Shown: positions 46,636 through 56,342 of the stretch, in pieces | Numbering within the stretch: the stretch's first letter is position 1 | Layout of the letters: each line of letters starts with the position of its first letter | Origin: Rhizoclosmatium globosum | Lineage: Eukaryota; Chytridiomycota; Chytridiomycetes; Chytridiales; Chytriomycetaceae | Length of the DNA: 64,000 nucleotides | Direction of reading: 5' to 3' | Assembly: GCA_002104985.1 (NCBI GenBank) | Contig: MCGO01000164.1 | Span: 1 to 64,000 of the forward strand | The notes under the pieces: model-generated | Databases searched by the model: none | Seen by the model: the letters and a program-made list of their open reading frames with translations, nothing else | Told to the model about the DNA's origin: nothing | Made by a program: the position numbers and the translations under genes

Positions 46636-47319
46636 ATGATCGGCGCCCACCAAATCCAAGTGCAAGTCCAAGTCCAAGCGCACCACCTTCTGCGTCGCCG
46701 CCTCTTATCAACGTCGCCATCTCCAACGTCGGCGCCGTACCCGTTTCCGCTGTTCTGGACCAAGTCGCCGACGACCACCTCGCTCGCCCTTTCATTCACA
46801 AAGTTCTCGTCGCCGCCGTCGTCAACAGACAAACGAGTCGTTGGTTGGATCAAAACGCAGTTGCCGCCGACTGCGAAACCAGTTCCTACAACAACTAACT
46901 TTGAGCCGAATCTGAAGTTTGAAGGTTTGTTTTTGTTTTTCATGGTTGTGGGAAAAGGGCTGAAATGGATTCAGAGGTGCTGCATCAGGTTCTTAATGAA
47001 TCTATCCACGAGGATGAAGGGTTGCAGCAGTTGGCGTTTAATCAGAAGGAAGGATACTTGAACGTTTCTGACACAAGAGTCTATACTCCATGGGGTCGTG
47101 TTAGGTACGTCCTTCATCCGACACACTCTCAAAACTAAACTGCTGCACAGTGATCCTGAAGATTTGATCGGCGCGGTTCTCTTGAAGGAAGGAAAGATTG
47201 TGCCGGGTACTTTCCAACCAACTGGTACACACAGAATCGTGTCCATGAATGGATTGTTTTGTTTGAGTGAAACGTTGACGGGAAAGCTTGTTGAGAAGTT
47301 GAGCAAGATTCAGGGATGA
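46636..47319 (+). CDS. Hypothetical protein, probably mitochondrial, 195 aa
   Basis: Three exons (46636-46924, 46975-47104, 47151-47319) join in phase without breaks. The N-terminus is rich in Gln, Arg, Leu and Ser and free of acidic residues (HHLLRRRLLSTSPSPTSA), as in a mitochondrial presequence. The compact C-terminal half is conserved-looking: VLHQVLNESIHEDEGLQQL, DTRVYTPWGRVSDPEDLIG and PTGTHRIVSMNGLFCLSET. I recognise no domain. The overlapping frame from 46470 is Pro/Ser-rich and does not splice onward, so I discarded it. Confidence 0.6.
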
Positions 47320-47580
47320 GTGGTACCCATAACGTGTGTTCGGATTACACAACCTTAATAAACGGTCGCGACGGATTTATTGGACAGCATTCACACTGAA
47401 CGAAACTTCATCCTCCTTAGATATCTCGGGAATATTTCTCATTCAATCATTCAATGCACTTCAATACTGTATTTCTAACCATTCAACCATGACATAAAAA
47501 TGTGGCTTAAACCGAAACACCGCTAAAAATCCGTCTCAACCTTAATTGTTTACCACAACCCCTTCACTCACTTAATTCCC

Positions 47581-48228
47581 TCACGCAACCGTTCCCTCTC
47601 TAACCATCCACCACCCATTCTGCCCTCCCTCCAAATCAACATCAAGCGCCGTCGCATAAACTCTAAACCCAAACCGCTCATAAAACGCGATATTCTTCTT
47701 CGTGCCCGTCCACAACGCGACCGTCACACCCGGATCTACCTGATCAAGTCTGTGCCGAAGGAGTGCGGACGCGGATCCGTGGTTGTGGTTAGTTGAACCG
47801 ATGTAGTCTAATGAGAGGTACGGCTTCTCTGGAGCGTTTTGTGCGATTCCGGCGTAGATTGCGTGGACTTCGGGGTGGAATGGGGATTCAGTCTGTGTGG
47901 CTTCTTGTTTGGTTTCGGTGTTGGAAGAGGTAGTTGTGGCATCGGGGTTGGAGGAAGGAGGGGAGGTGACTGGGACGTGTGACCAGATGGCAACGGCGTT
48001 TAGGTCGTCAGTTACTTCGATGAAGGTGGATGGGTCTTTGAGGGCGGTTTTGAGGAGGGTGGGCCAGTATTTGGACATTTCAGAGGTGCGGATGACTGGA
48101 TCTGGGATGATCCAGATTGTGAAGGGTGCGTCGGTGAACGCTGCGGTAAGGGTTTGAGCGGCGGCTTCGTGATCGGAGGGACGGATCGGGCGGCAGTGGA
48201 TCTGCGTGGGTTGTATGGGGTTGGTCAT
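47581..48228 (-). CDS. GNAT-type N-acetyltransferase, 215 aa
   Basis: Transfers acetyl from acetyl-CoA to an unidentified amine. Start at the ATG 48228 (MTNPIQPTQIHCRPIRPSD). Strand and helix 1 are CRPIRPSDHEAAAQTLTAAF; the middle is IEVTDDLNAVAIWSHV; the CoA-binding part is degenerate in the Q-x-x-G-x-G/A position (GSTNHNHGSASALLRHRL); the C-terminal strand pair is VALWTGTKKNIAFYERFGF. A Thr/Ser insert separates the halves. Its closest relative in the window is the double-domain gene at 50089, which shares IEVTDDLNA and FYERFGF. Confidence 0.8.
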   Translation of the reverse strand: MTNPIQPTQIHCRPIRPSDHEAAAQTLTAAFTDAPFTIWIIPDPVIRTSEMSKYWPTLLKTALKDPSTFIEVTDDLNAVAIWSHVPVTSPPSSNPDATTTSSNTETKQEATQTESPFHPEVHAIYAGIAQNAPEKPYLSLDYIGSTNHNHGSASALLRHRLDQVDPGVTVALWTGTKKNIAFYERFGFRVYATALDVDLEGGQNGWWMVREGTVA

Positions 48229-48481
48229 ATGGTTGTTTGGGTTTTGCTGGGAAGTTTTGTAAATTGGGTGGGGGAAAGCCACGAATTTGAAATAATGGCC
48301 TCCTTTCCAAACTATTCAGCGTTTACGCCATATGAATGGATTTGTAATCATAATATAGGCAAGGAAGAGATGAGGTGCAATGTATATGATGATGTATTGA
48401 ACTTTCATGATGAGCTTAGATAATAATGAGGAAAGATATTCTTAAAAATATGCAGGAGGAATAAATATAGAACACCATGAA

Positions 48482-49769
48482 TTAAATCAAGACGGCACAA
48501 GCAACCACCAAAGCACCTGCCAACCCAATTGACCCAGTTCCAGAAATAACCACATTCGATGGTTTAGATAAAGCGGACGTCTTTGCGTCAGTAGCGCCAG
48601 AAGTAGTCTTGGTTGGAGGAATTGGCGAAGGTGCAACAACACTGGTTGACGTTGCAGCAGAAGCATCCTTCAATGGGTTTGGAATATTGTCTGGCAAGCT
48701 CAAAAGAGGAATTGGTGTCAAAGCCAAGCCGACTTTGGCACAAGAGTCTGAACGAGCAGAAACACCGCTTTGGTAATCACTGAACCACTTGGATTTATCG
48801 TTGCCTGGGAGGTCGCAGTAAGCCAAAAGGGACTCGGTGACTAGGCAAGTAAAATTAAGTTGGGGTTTAAGGCTTTAAAACGCGATAATACTCACAAAGA
48901 CCGTTACAGATACAAGTATTTGCAGAATTGGCATCAGCTCCCTTTCCACAGTTTCGGAATCTCTGATTGAACGCGTCGAGCACGTAGTTACATGCAGGAG
49001 TAAGAGGTGTGGGTGTTGGAGTATCTTTGATGGGGTTTGGAATATTGTTTGGAAGAGACAAGACAGGGATTGCAGTCAATGGCAAACCAACTTTAGCGCA
49101 TGAATTCGAACGAGCAGCGGATCCGTCTTGGTAGACGTTCAACCAGTTTGCTTGATCGTTTCCTGGCAAGTTACAGTAGGCCGAGAGTGACTCAGTGACT
49201 TAGAATTGATGGTATTAGATAATATATTGAATAAGAACGAAAAAAGAAGTACATACAGAGACCAGTACAGAGACAGGTGTCGATTGCCTTCGCGTCAGGA
49301 CCCTTTCCACAGTTACGGAAGCGCTGTTCGAAAGCTTCGCGAATATATGTACAAGCTGGGGTAAGTGGTCCAGTTTGAACAGCCCATGGGTTTGGAATGT
49401 TGCTGGGGAGAGCAATTACAGGTGCCGAGACAACTGGCTTGTTAACGGCACTGACAGTGGAGAGCTTAGATCTGTGGTAGCCGACAAGAAACCCAAGCTA
49501 CTTACAGACAGGCGTTCATAGAGCATCGACAGCGGCCAAGTAAGGCGTTGTCCATGTGTTTCTGTCGTTTTCTGGGAAGTTACAGTATGTAGTAACTGAC
49601 TCTGGATCTGCACAGGATGGTGAGTACAACAAATTGAAACAGTCGTTGCCTTACCAAGCGAGGTGCAGTTACAATCCGTCACAGCGTTGCTGTTAGACGC
49701 CTTTCCACAGGCTGAGAATTCTTGTTGGAGAGCCGTAAGGGCGTAGTTGCAGGCTTGGGAGACGGACAT
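48482..49769 (-). CDS. GPI-type surface protein with three Cys-rich repeats
   Basis: Repeat unit: AC-x-Y...F-x-x-CGK...C-x-C...YC-[NDE]-x-P-[GE]-ND...C...P-x-NIPNP, present three times and split by introns at equivalent places after the CTGL/CNGL residues. Exons run 49769-49655, 49607-49506, 49471 to about 49262, and on to 48482. The second exon needs one base near 49522 to keep its last Cys. The intron at 49505-49472 is only 34 bases. The C-terminus is Thr/Ser-rich and ends in a hydrophobic stretch (GSIGLAGALVVACAVLI), a GPI-anchor signal. No N-terminal leader is visible, so the first exon may be missed. It is likely a wall or surface protein. Confidence 0.65.
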
Positions 49770-50088
49770 TTCTTATAGTCTTATTGAAGAGGCTTTGTTT
49801 TTTTTTTGATGGATACACAGTGATGGAATGAACTGGTCTTTATAGGAGTTGACTCGATCTGCCGCATTTGCCGCTAATCGAACCTTGATTCAATTTATTG
49901 CCCAGCCACACATATTCCGTTTCATTGATGAGTGCGGAGATTGATTTCCGAAACTATGTCTGTCCATTTCAAATGTCAAAAACAGCGCAACTTACGATTA
50001 GATGAATGTCGACTCGTATGACACATCGATATCTTATTCATTAACTCCATGAAAATCCCATGCATACATCCATATTCAGCGACGTTAT
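49770..50088. other. Intergenic, nothing seen
   Basis: 319 bases between the start of the three-repeat surface gene and the 3' end of the double GNAT gene. Apart from a T-run near 49800 there is no ORF, repeat or RNA structure that I can support. The part near 49770-49900 is the promoter side of the surface gene. Confidence 0.4.
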
Positions 50089-51258
50089 TTATTTCTTCAT
50101 CGAATCGGAAGCGTCTCGTACCAACCACCACGCATTTTGACCACACGGCAAATCTTCTTTCAAGGCTTGAGCGTACGGTTTAAACCCGAACCGCTCGTAA
50201 AACTTTCTGTTTTGTTTGTTCCCCGTCCACAATGCCACCTTTGTATCGTTACCGATCCGTTCAAGGCGGTGTCGAATCAATGCTGACGCTGCACCAGTCC
50301 CTTCCACTTTGGACCCAATCAAATCAAGGAAAAGGTATGGCCGAGGCGGAGCCGCAGGACCAATACCCTCCAGAATCCTACGGACCTCATCACGGAATTC
50401 ATCCATACTTTCGTATTCATGACATACACCATCATCAGCACCGACGTTCTCGTTTCGATGAATCCACACGGCAGCTCCATTCAAATCATCTGTTACTTCA
50501 ATAACCATATTCGGGTCAGAGCTCTTTACAATCGCCGTGAAATCCACAAGACATTCTTTTGCGCGTGCATTGTCGTCTGGAGTCGTCCATTTAATCCATT
50601 CATCCCTGTAAAACGCGGTACTCAGAATATCGATGACAATATCTTCTTCTCCATTACGCATAGGTCTGACAATGTGTTCTGATTGTGGATCACGAACCAT
50701 CCACCAACCATTCTGTCCGCCCTCCAAATCTTCTTTGAGTGCCTGAGAGTACAGTTTGAATCCAAATCGTTCATAGAATGCAATATTGCTCCTTGTCCCC
50801 GTCCATAACGCGACTTTAGTTCCTTGCTCCAAATTTGCCAGTCTGTGCCGGATGAGTGCGGAAGCAGCGCCTGTTCCTTCCACTTTTGCACCAATAAAAT
50901 CAAGATACAAATAGGGTTTCTCTGGCGCCGATTGTTCAATTCCGGCAAAGATGTCGACAACTTCTTTTCTGTAAGGCGGCCGCTTTCGAGGGGTAACCGA
51001 GGGAGATTCGGGAGCCTTGAAGGACCAGAGAGCAGCTGCGTTCAAGTCGTCTGTGACTTCGATGAACGATCCAGGCACAGACGAGACGCCAGTGACAATG
51101 TCGGTGAAGTACGTGTCCATGTTGGATTTGCGGAGGATCGGATCGGGCGTGATCCACTTGGTGAAGGTGCTGTTTGCGAAGGCATAGGAAAGGGTTGCAG
51201 CGATGGTTTCTTGTTCGGATGGTTGGAGGAGTCGGATGACGTGCACTGGCTTTGGCAT
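50089..51258 (-). CDS. Tandem double-domain GNAT acetyltransferase, 389 aa
   Basis: Two full GNAT modules in one intact exon. Module 1 (residues about 5-200): VIRLLQPSEQETIAATLSYAF, IEVTDDLNAAALWSFKA, GTGAASALIRHRLANLEQGT, VALWTGTRSNIAFYERFGF, GGQNGWWMVRD. Module 2 (about 205-385): IVRPMRNGEEDIVIDILSTAF, IEVTDDLNGAAVWIH, GTGAASALIRHRLERIGNDT, VALWTGNKQNRKFYERFGF, GQNAWWLVRD. The modules are close duplicates. Start at the ATG 51258 (MPKPVHVI). The single-domain relative lies at 47581. Substrates are unknown. Confidence 0.85.
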   Translation of the reverse strand: MPKPVHVIRLLQPSEQETIAATLSYAFANSTFTKWITPDPILRKSNMDTYFTDIVTGVSSVPGSFIEVTDDLNAAALWSFKAPESPSVTPRKRPPYRKEVVDIFAGIEQSAPEKPYLYLDFIGAKVEGTGAASALIRHRLANLEQGTKVALWTGTRSNIAFYERFGFKLYSQALKEDLEGGQNGWWMVRDPQSEHIVRPMRNGEEDIVIDILSTAFYRDEWIKWTTPDDNARAKECLVDFTAIVKSSDPNMVIEVTDDLNGAAVWIHRNENVGADDGVCHEYESMDEFRDEVRRILEGIGPAAPPRPYLFLDLIGSKVEGTGAASALIRHRLERIGNDTKVALWTGNKQNRKFYERFGFKPYAQALKEDLPCGQNAWWLVRDASDSMKK

Positions 51259-51418
51259 TTTGGGGGAACGTTTCAAGTCATTTGTGGGTTATTCAACAAA
51301 GTAAGGTTATTAAATCTAATAAACTTCGAATAGGAGAAAAGAGTAAGCTTCCTTATGCTTTCAGTTAAATAGTGATTGATTGACCCACTTCCAAAGGTTC
51401 TCGAAATCACAATCCAAA

Positions 51419-52584
51419 ATGCTTTCACTAGTCGCCCTTTTGCCACTTGTTGCAGCCGCTGCCCAGCTCACCGTGCCTTCCTCATGCGAGTTCCTAGTTG
51501 ATGACATGAGTCCAAGGTGAGAAGGAAGAGCCTTGGTTGATTGCGCTGACACGTTGTCTGCCCTTATCACATTCACAGATCCGCTTCAAACTACAGAAAT
51601 GTGAGTCACTCATTCTGATGGCAAAAGCTTAACTATTACTAACACTGTCATGGCAATTGCAATGCCCAGGACTCGTTCGGAAACGTAAAGGTGTGTCTTG
51701 CCCCTTCCAAGTCCCGCTTACCATTATTATTTATTTAGACCCTCAACTTGATCGGCGGAGACTACGGAGTCGATGGCGATGGTTCTAAGCTGACCTACAA
51801 CTTTGCTGCCACTGACGGACATGTCGATGTCACACCGGGATTCCTCCAAAACCCGCCAAACGGAGACCCTGGTTTGCATCCAGCCGATATCCTTGCAAAC
51901 AACTACTTTTACTTCAAGTTTGGTAAGGATTTCTTCCACTTGTGATTTGATGTATATCTTGAAACTGATTCTCGGCATTTTTCATAGTCTGGGACGATCA
52001 ACGCAGCTCCAACGATTTCGGTGTCAAAGTATGCCAGGATATGACTCCATACCAAGGGCTCTACCTCAATGTGTCCATGCCAGCTGGATCTGACGTGTAC
52101 TTGACATTGACACAAAAGAACGCTGATTGTTCCGCCAGAACCAAAGGTATTTGAAAGCATTCGGGTAATTCCTAACGGACTCACTTTCTAATTCTTTATA
52201 GACTCTGCATACGTCAAACTCTCCCAATTTCACACTCCAAACGGAACTCCACAAGCAATCTTCATCCCCTTCTCCCTCATGGCAAAGGAATTCGACGGTG
52301 TCAACAACTTTGACTTCAAACACACAAAGGACGCCACGTTCGTCAACTTTAATCCTCCAAGCGTCACTTACAGCTTTTACCACGTTGGTTTGGTCAAGTC
52401 TGGAGCTTCTTGTACTCCATCCGTTTCTGGTTCTACCAACACTGGTGCATCTTCTACTGGAACTACTGGTACTGGTTCGAATGGTGCTGTTTCTACTGCC
52501 GCCCAAGGTTCTGGAAAGTCATCAGGTGAAAAGGTTGCTGCTGGATTCGCAGCGATGGCAGCAAGTGTTGCTTTACTTATTTAG
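51419..52584 (+). CDS. Secreted GPI-anchored protein with unknown beta-rich domain
   Basis: Leader MLSLVALLPLVAAAAQ. Six exons (51419-51516, 51579-51600, 51670-51690, 51739-51922, 51988-52146, 52202-52584); exons 2 and 3 are micro-exons of 22 and 21 bases, and all joins are in phase. The ectodomain reads TLNLIGGDYGVDGDGSKLT, HVDVTPGFLQNPPNGDPGL, FYFKF-VWDDQRS, CQDMTPYQGLYLNVSMP, then AIFIPFSLMAKEFDGVNNF. The fold looks like a galactose-binding or CIA30-type jelly roll. A Ser/Thr/Gly-rich stalk and a hydrophobic end (AAGFAAMAASVALLI) form a GPI signal. It belongs at the cell surface or wall; glycan binding is inference. Confidence 0.75.
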
Positions 52585-52872
52585 GTTGCATTTTTAGCAT
52601 CTTTTTCTTTTCTTCCGCCTCGTATTATGTTCATGATAAAGTAGCCTTTTACTAAAAAGTGGGTTAATGTGTGGACTTAAATGATGTCAAAGAAATGTAA
52701 TTGTGCTGAGGCATCTGCTCTTGCATTGATTATTAATGTTATGCCTATCATGTTCCCCGTGTCGCTTGCGTCATAGATTCAGCCTCCACTTGTGTTTGTC
52801 AAACAACTCAAGCCTAACGAATACAACGTGAATAAGCGTTAAACGTCTTGGACAAAAAGAAACAGACAGCAA

Positions 52873-53654
52873 ATGAGTTGTGCGAATGCCTCATATAGTC
52901 CATCAAACAGCATCTTCTGCTTCAAAACAGGTTCTGTGGTTTCAGCAAACTCAACCATATGTGGAGATAACAAAACATGGAGGATCGTTGGAACAGTTGA
53001 GGATCCACTAAAACTCTTTTACGTACGTCGCGAATACTAAATCTACCATTTGTTCTCCAGGGGCTATCTATGGTGTTAACAACGAATACGACCGAATTCA
53101 ACCCAACAGGTCAATTCCAAGACGAAAAAGGCAACGCCGCCACATTCTCGTACGCCTCAAATGGACTCATAAAAATCGAATCCACCTCAAATACCACGAC
53201 TCTACAAACATGGGGCTCCAACGGCCTTTTCTGCATCGACTCCAACAACACTGGAATAATAACCCTCTACGATTCTCCCGTTTTTGGATCAAAGATCATC
53301 TGGCAGAGCAACACCGGATTCACACTGGGGTCAGAATACCCCGCTGTAGAAGGTTTCGGTCCTGGAACGCCTCCACCTACAGTATCTACAAAGACAGTTG
53401 TTGTCGTTGTCTCTCTCTTGGTTATCGCGTTGTTTGGTTGCGTGATCATCGCGTTGAGGACGTGTAAATCGAAACGAGAAACGCAGGAATATGCGGTGAG
53501 GATTAGGGGTAGGGACAGTGAAGCTGGGGAAGAGTTTTTACCAGAGTATTTGGTGGATGAACCGCCGAGGTATGGTGAGGATGAACCGGTCAGGACGGGG
53601 GCTATGGAACAGTTGCGTAGGACTGCGTCACGAGCTTTGCAGGTTATTAGCTAA
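52873..53654 (+). CDS. Single-pass membrane protein with N-glycosylated ectodomain, 247 aa
   Basis: Exons 52873-53022 and 53061-53654. The ectodomain has several N-x-S/T sites (CANASYS, SANSTIC, TNTTEF, TSNTTTL) and few cysteines. A proline stretch precedes a transmembrane helix (VVVVVSLLVIALFGCVIIAL) followed by RTCKSKR, which indicates an outside N-terminus. The tail is acidic and contains a PPRYGE motif, a possible WW-domain ligand. There is no N-terminal signal peptide. I recognise no domain. It sits beside the GPI-type gene at 51419 in the same orientation. Confidence 0.65.
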
Positions 53655-53896
53655 TATTAATACTTTTATTATTTTCAATTTCGACTTGAAAGTGACTGGA
53701 TTCAGAAGAAGGTTGAAGTAAGCTGATAACATTTGCGTTATGCAATCTTGACCAATGACTCACCACTGCTCACACTCACTACAAGTCACAACACGCAAGA
53801 TCGACAGCCTTCTGGCTTTTCCTCATAAAAACCAACTACGGCCTTTTCTGATCTTCTCCAGAAATCAAATTCCAAAACCTAATAAGTCTCCACATC

Positions 53897-54106
53897 ATGC
53901 CAGCTGATATCGGCCACGAAGCCCAAGTCGCCATTGAACAAGAAACAAGTCTTATCGACCAGATCACACATGTGATTATCGAAAGCACACACCAGATCTC
54001 TGCTGCTATTTTGCATACTGACCAAGTATCCGAATCGAGTAAACAAATTTCAGCAACTGAGGAAAAGAATCGCGAGTTGTTGACGCACTTTTCATTTGCA
54101 GAATAG
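53897..54106 (+). CDS. MPxDIGHEAQ family small protein, 69 aa
   Basis: Starts MPADIGHEAQVAIEQETSL. It is almost fully helical, acidic, has no cysteine and no leader, and ends NRELLTHFSFAE. Homologous short genes lie at 58482, 59031 and 63803 in the same orientation; the block IGHEAQVAIE plus a following I-[DT]-x-I-[ST] heptad-like part is conserved, and the C-termini vary. An AATAAA follows near 54151. I know of no described family with this signature. Confidence 0.65.
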   Translation: MPADIGHEAQVAIEQETSLIDQITHVIIESTHQISAAILHTDQVSESSKQISATEEKNRELLTHFSFAE

Positions 54107-54319
54107 GTTTATCTTGTTGCTGCCTCTTCATTTTGTCATACTAGTACCTTAATAAAACGTTGTGTATAGTTTGATTTGTTAACAATCTTGCCTCTCCAAC
54201 TCAATTACATGAACAAAATGAGTAACAAGTACCCACTACTAATTCATATTCAGAAGTTATGGTGTGATGAACGCGATATAAGTGGGTGCAGTCCATGTCA
54301 CACTGACTCATTGTCGAAA

Positions 54320-54325
54320 CACGTG
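54320..54325. repeat. Putative target-site duplication, left copy (CACGTG)
   Basis: CACGTG stands directly outside the left terminal inverted repeat, and the same six bases stand directly outside the right one at 58421-58426. Because the hexamer is its own reverse complement, it could instead be the outermost part of the inverted repeat. Confidence 0.55.
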
Positions 54326-54342
54326 TGTCACATCCGGAAGTG
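54326..54342 (+). repeat. Left terminal inverted repeat
   Basis: 17 bases TGTCACATCCGGAAGTG, matching the right end at 15 of 17 positions in inverted orientation. It lies between the small MPADIGHEAQ gene and the 3' end of the integrase gene. Confidence 0.7.
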
Positions 54343-54545
54343 TCCTTCTCGCACAACTGTCCTCCTCCTTTCATCATTCAAATTCGTCTTATTCTCGCTT
54401 CTTCTGTATATTTTGAGGTTAGCAAATGACATTGCAATGCTTTATAGAACCATGGCGGTGGTTGTTCTTGGGAAACTAAGCTGGGAAAAGAGTCAGAGGA
54501 CACTTCCAAAAATTGTCACCCAAATATGCAAGATATAAACGAAAT

Positions 54546-56109
54546 TTATTGAGAACAAAAGTGAATATTCATCTCACATTTAGTTTTGCGAGTCTTGATA
54601 AATGAAACAGAAACTTTCTCGTCCAATCTTTCACTATCTCCAATCCTAACCATTACATCATAGGTATGGTTACGCTCATTCAGCCCTGAAGTACACACTC
54701 GCACAATAGTGCCTGGAACCTGGATCCTCTTTGTCTGTTGACCACGTTGCGATCCTTTGTTTTTCACTGCTTTCACCCAAACAGAATCCCCAACTTCAAA
54801 ACATACAAAAGTTCCACCCTTTTTAGCAATTTTCTTCTTGGTTGCATCGTGGGCCTCACTGGCTGCAAGCAGCAGCTTTGCACGAGTTTCAATAGGACCT
54901 TCTAAATGGACTGGAATGTCAGATGGTGGTTCAACAACAACTCCTGTTTCACGATCAACAAACGCTGCAGATCCATCAATATATGCAAAAACAATATTTG
55001 TGCAATCGAATTTGGATGGGTCAGACATTTGTCCGCGTGAAAGTCTACCGTGGAGACACTGTTATGTTTGTTCAGTTAGATACGTATAAAAAACCCAGTA
55101 CAAACGTTAAATGGAGTCATTTTGATGGACTGGTGGAAAGAGTTGTTGTGTTCCTCGCAGAATCTTGCCAACACCAGGTTATCAGCCCACCGACTATCAG
55201 GGACTCCATTCTGCCTGCACCACTCCTTAAATTTGACCCACAGAATTCCTGTTGATTGGTTTTGCCTCTCAACCACACCCTGACTTTGTGGATGGTACGG
55301 ACGGCCGTGAATGATTCTGAATCCATAAATCTTTTGGAGCCCAATTATGATTTCATTCACAAACTCTGGCCCATTATCAGATTGAAGAATATCACAAGCC
55401 CCGTATCTGTATCAAGTATTACTGACAAATGACGTAAACTTCAGACTCACCCAAACCTGGAAAAAATCGTTTGCAAACACTCCATAACAAATTGAGCCTC
55501 TTTTCTTGGCAGTGCAAATAACCAAAGAAACTTGGAAAAGCAGTCCATAACTGCAAGTAGCCACCTGTTTCATTGTTAGAGAACATCGAGGTCGAAGTAA
55601 CCTCACGTCATTCCATCACACTCAAAATTCGAATAGTTCTTCAAATCCATTTGGAATCGTTCCATTGGTCGGTTGTAGATAATGGGTGTGATAGGAGCTT
55701 TGTTGGTGAATCGAGAGAAGTCCTTGCAAAAGTCGCAGCCGTTGATGTATTCCTCCAGAGCTTCCCTCCTGATTCCTGACCCAGCTAATTTGCCTGTATA
55801 ATATCGATCCTGTATCCACGCCCATGCTTTGTTTATCCCCCCTCCGTGGGCAACTCCGGCCGGACGATCTTCGTGAGCAAGTTTCAGGATGTCAGACACC
55901 TCTGACTTTCTGGCAACAACCACTGCAACTCGAATTCCAGAACTATTGTTTTTTAAGAAGACCAGTCTTGAACCATCTGTTTGGGAGATCTCAAATGCCT
56001 TGCTCGCCTTCATCACAGAAACTTGATTCCCCACCACCTTATTTTTGTTTCCAAACTTCCGCTGAGTTCGCTTAGCTTCCAGTACTACCTCATACAAATT
56101 ATCGTCCAT
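54546..56109 (-). CDS. DDE integrase-like protein (rve core, transposon-encoded)
   Basis: Start at ATG 56109 (MDDNLYEVVLEAKRTQRKFG). The N-terminal zinc-binding-like part is HGGGINKAWAWIQDRYY...CDFC. Catalytic core: first Asp in WLLAVMDCFSKFLW, second in QSDNGPEF, Glu in HPQSQGVVERQNQ, with normal spacing. The C-terminal beta domain has GDSVWVKAVKNKG, VPGTIVRVCTS and YDVMVRIGDSE, as in KRBA2/GIN-type integrases. Four exons; introns lie at 55606-55565, about 55450-55400, and about 55090-55045, all GT-AG, and the frame is intact. The protein would cut and join the ends of the surrounding 4.1-kb element. Intron-bearing, RT-free integrases are either Ginger transposases or domesticated genes; the flanking inverted repeats favour the former. 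Confidence 0.85.
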
Positions 56110-56342
56110 ATTGCTATGGAAGGTTGAAGACCTCAACTGGACGGGAGATTGTCAAATTCTGATTTCTACAATGTGTTCGCAACCCAATAGCTTCCTCCTG
56201 GACAAATTGTCATATTCATTCCGAAAATTCCTTCAAAATTGTCAAAGAATTCAAATAGTTGGTCGAGACTCAAATTACAGAATTGTCAAAGAATTTAAGT
56301 CGAAACACTTCATTCACAACTAGATCCCCCACAACTACCTCC

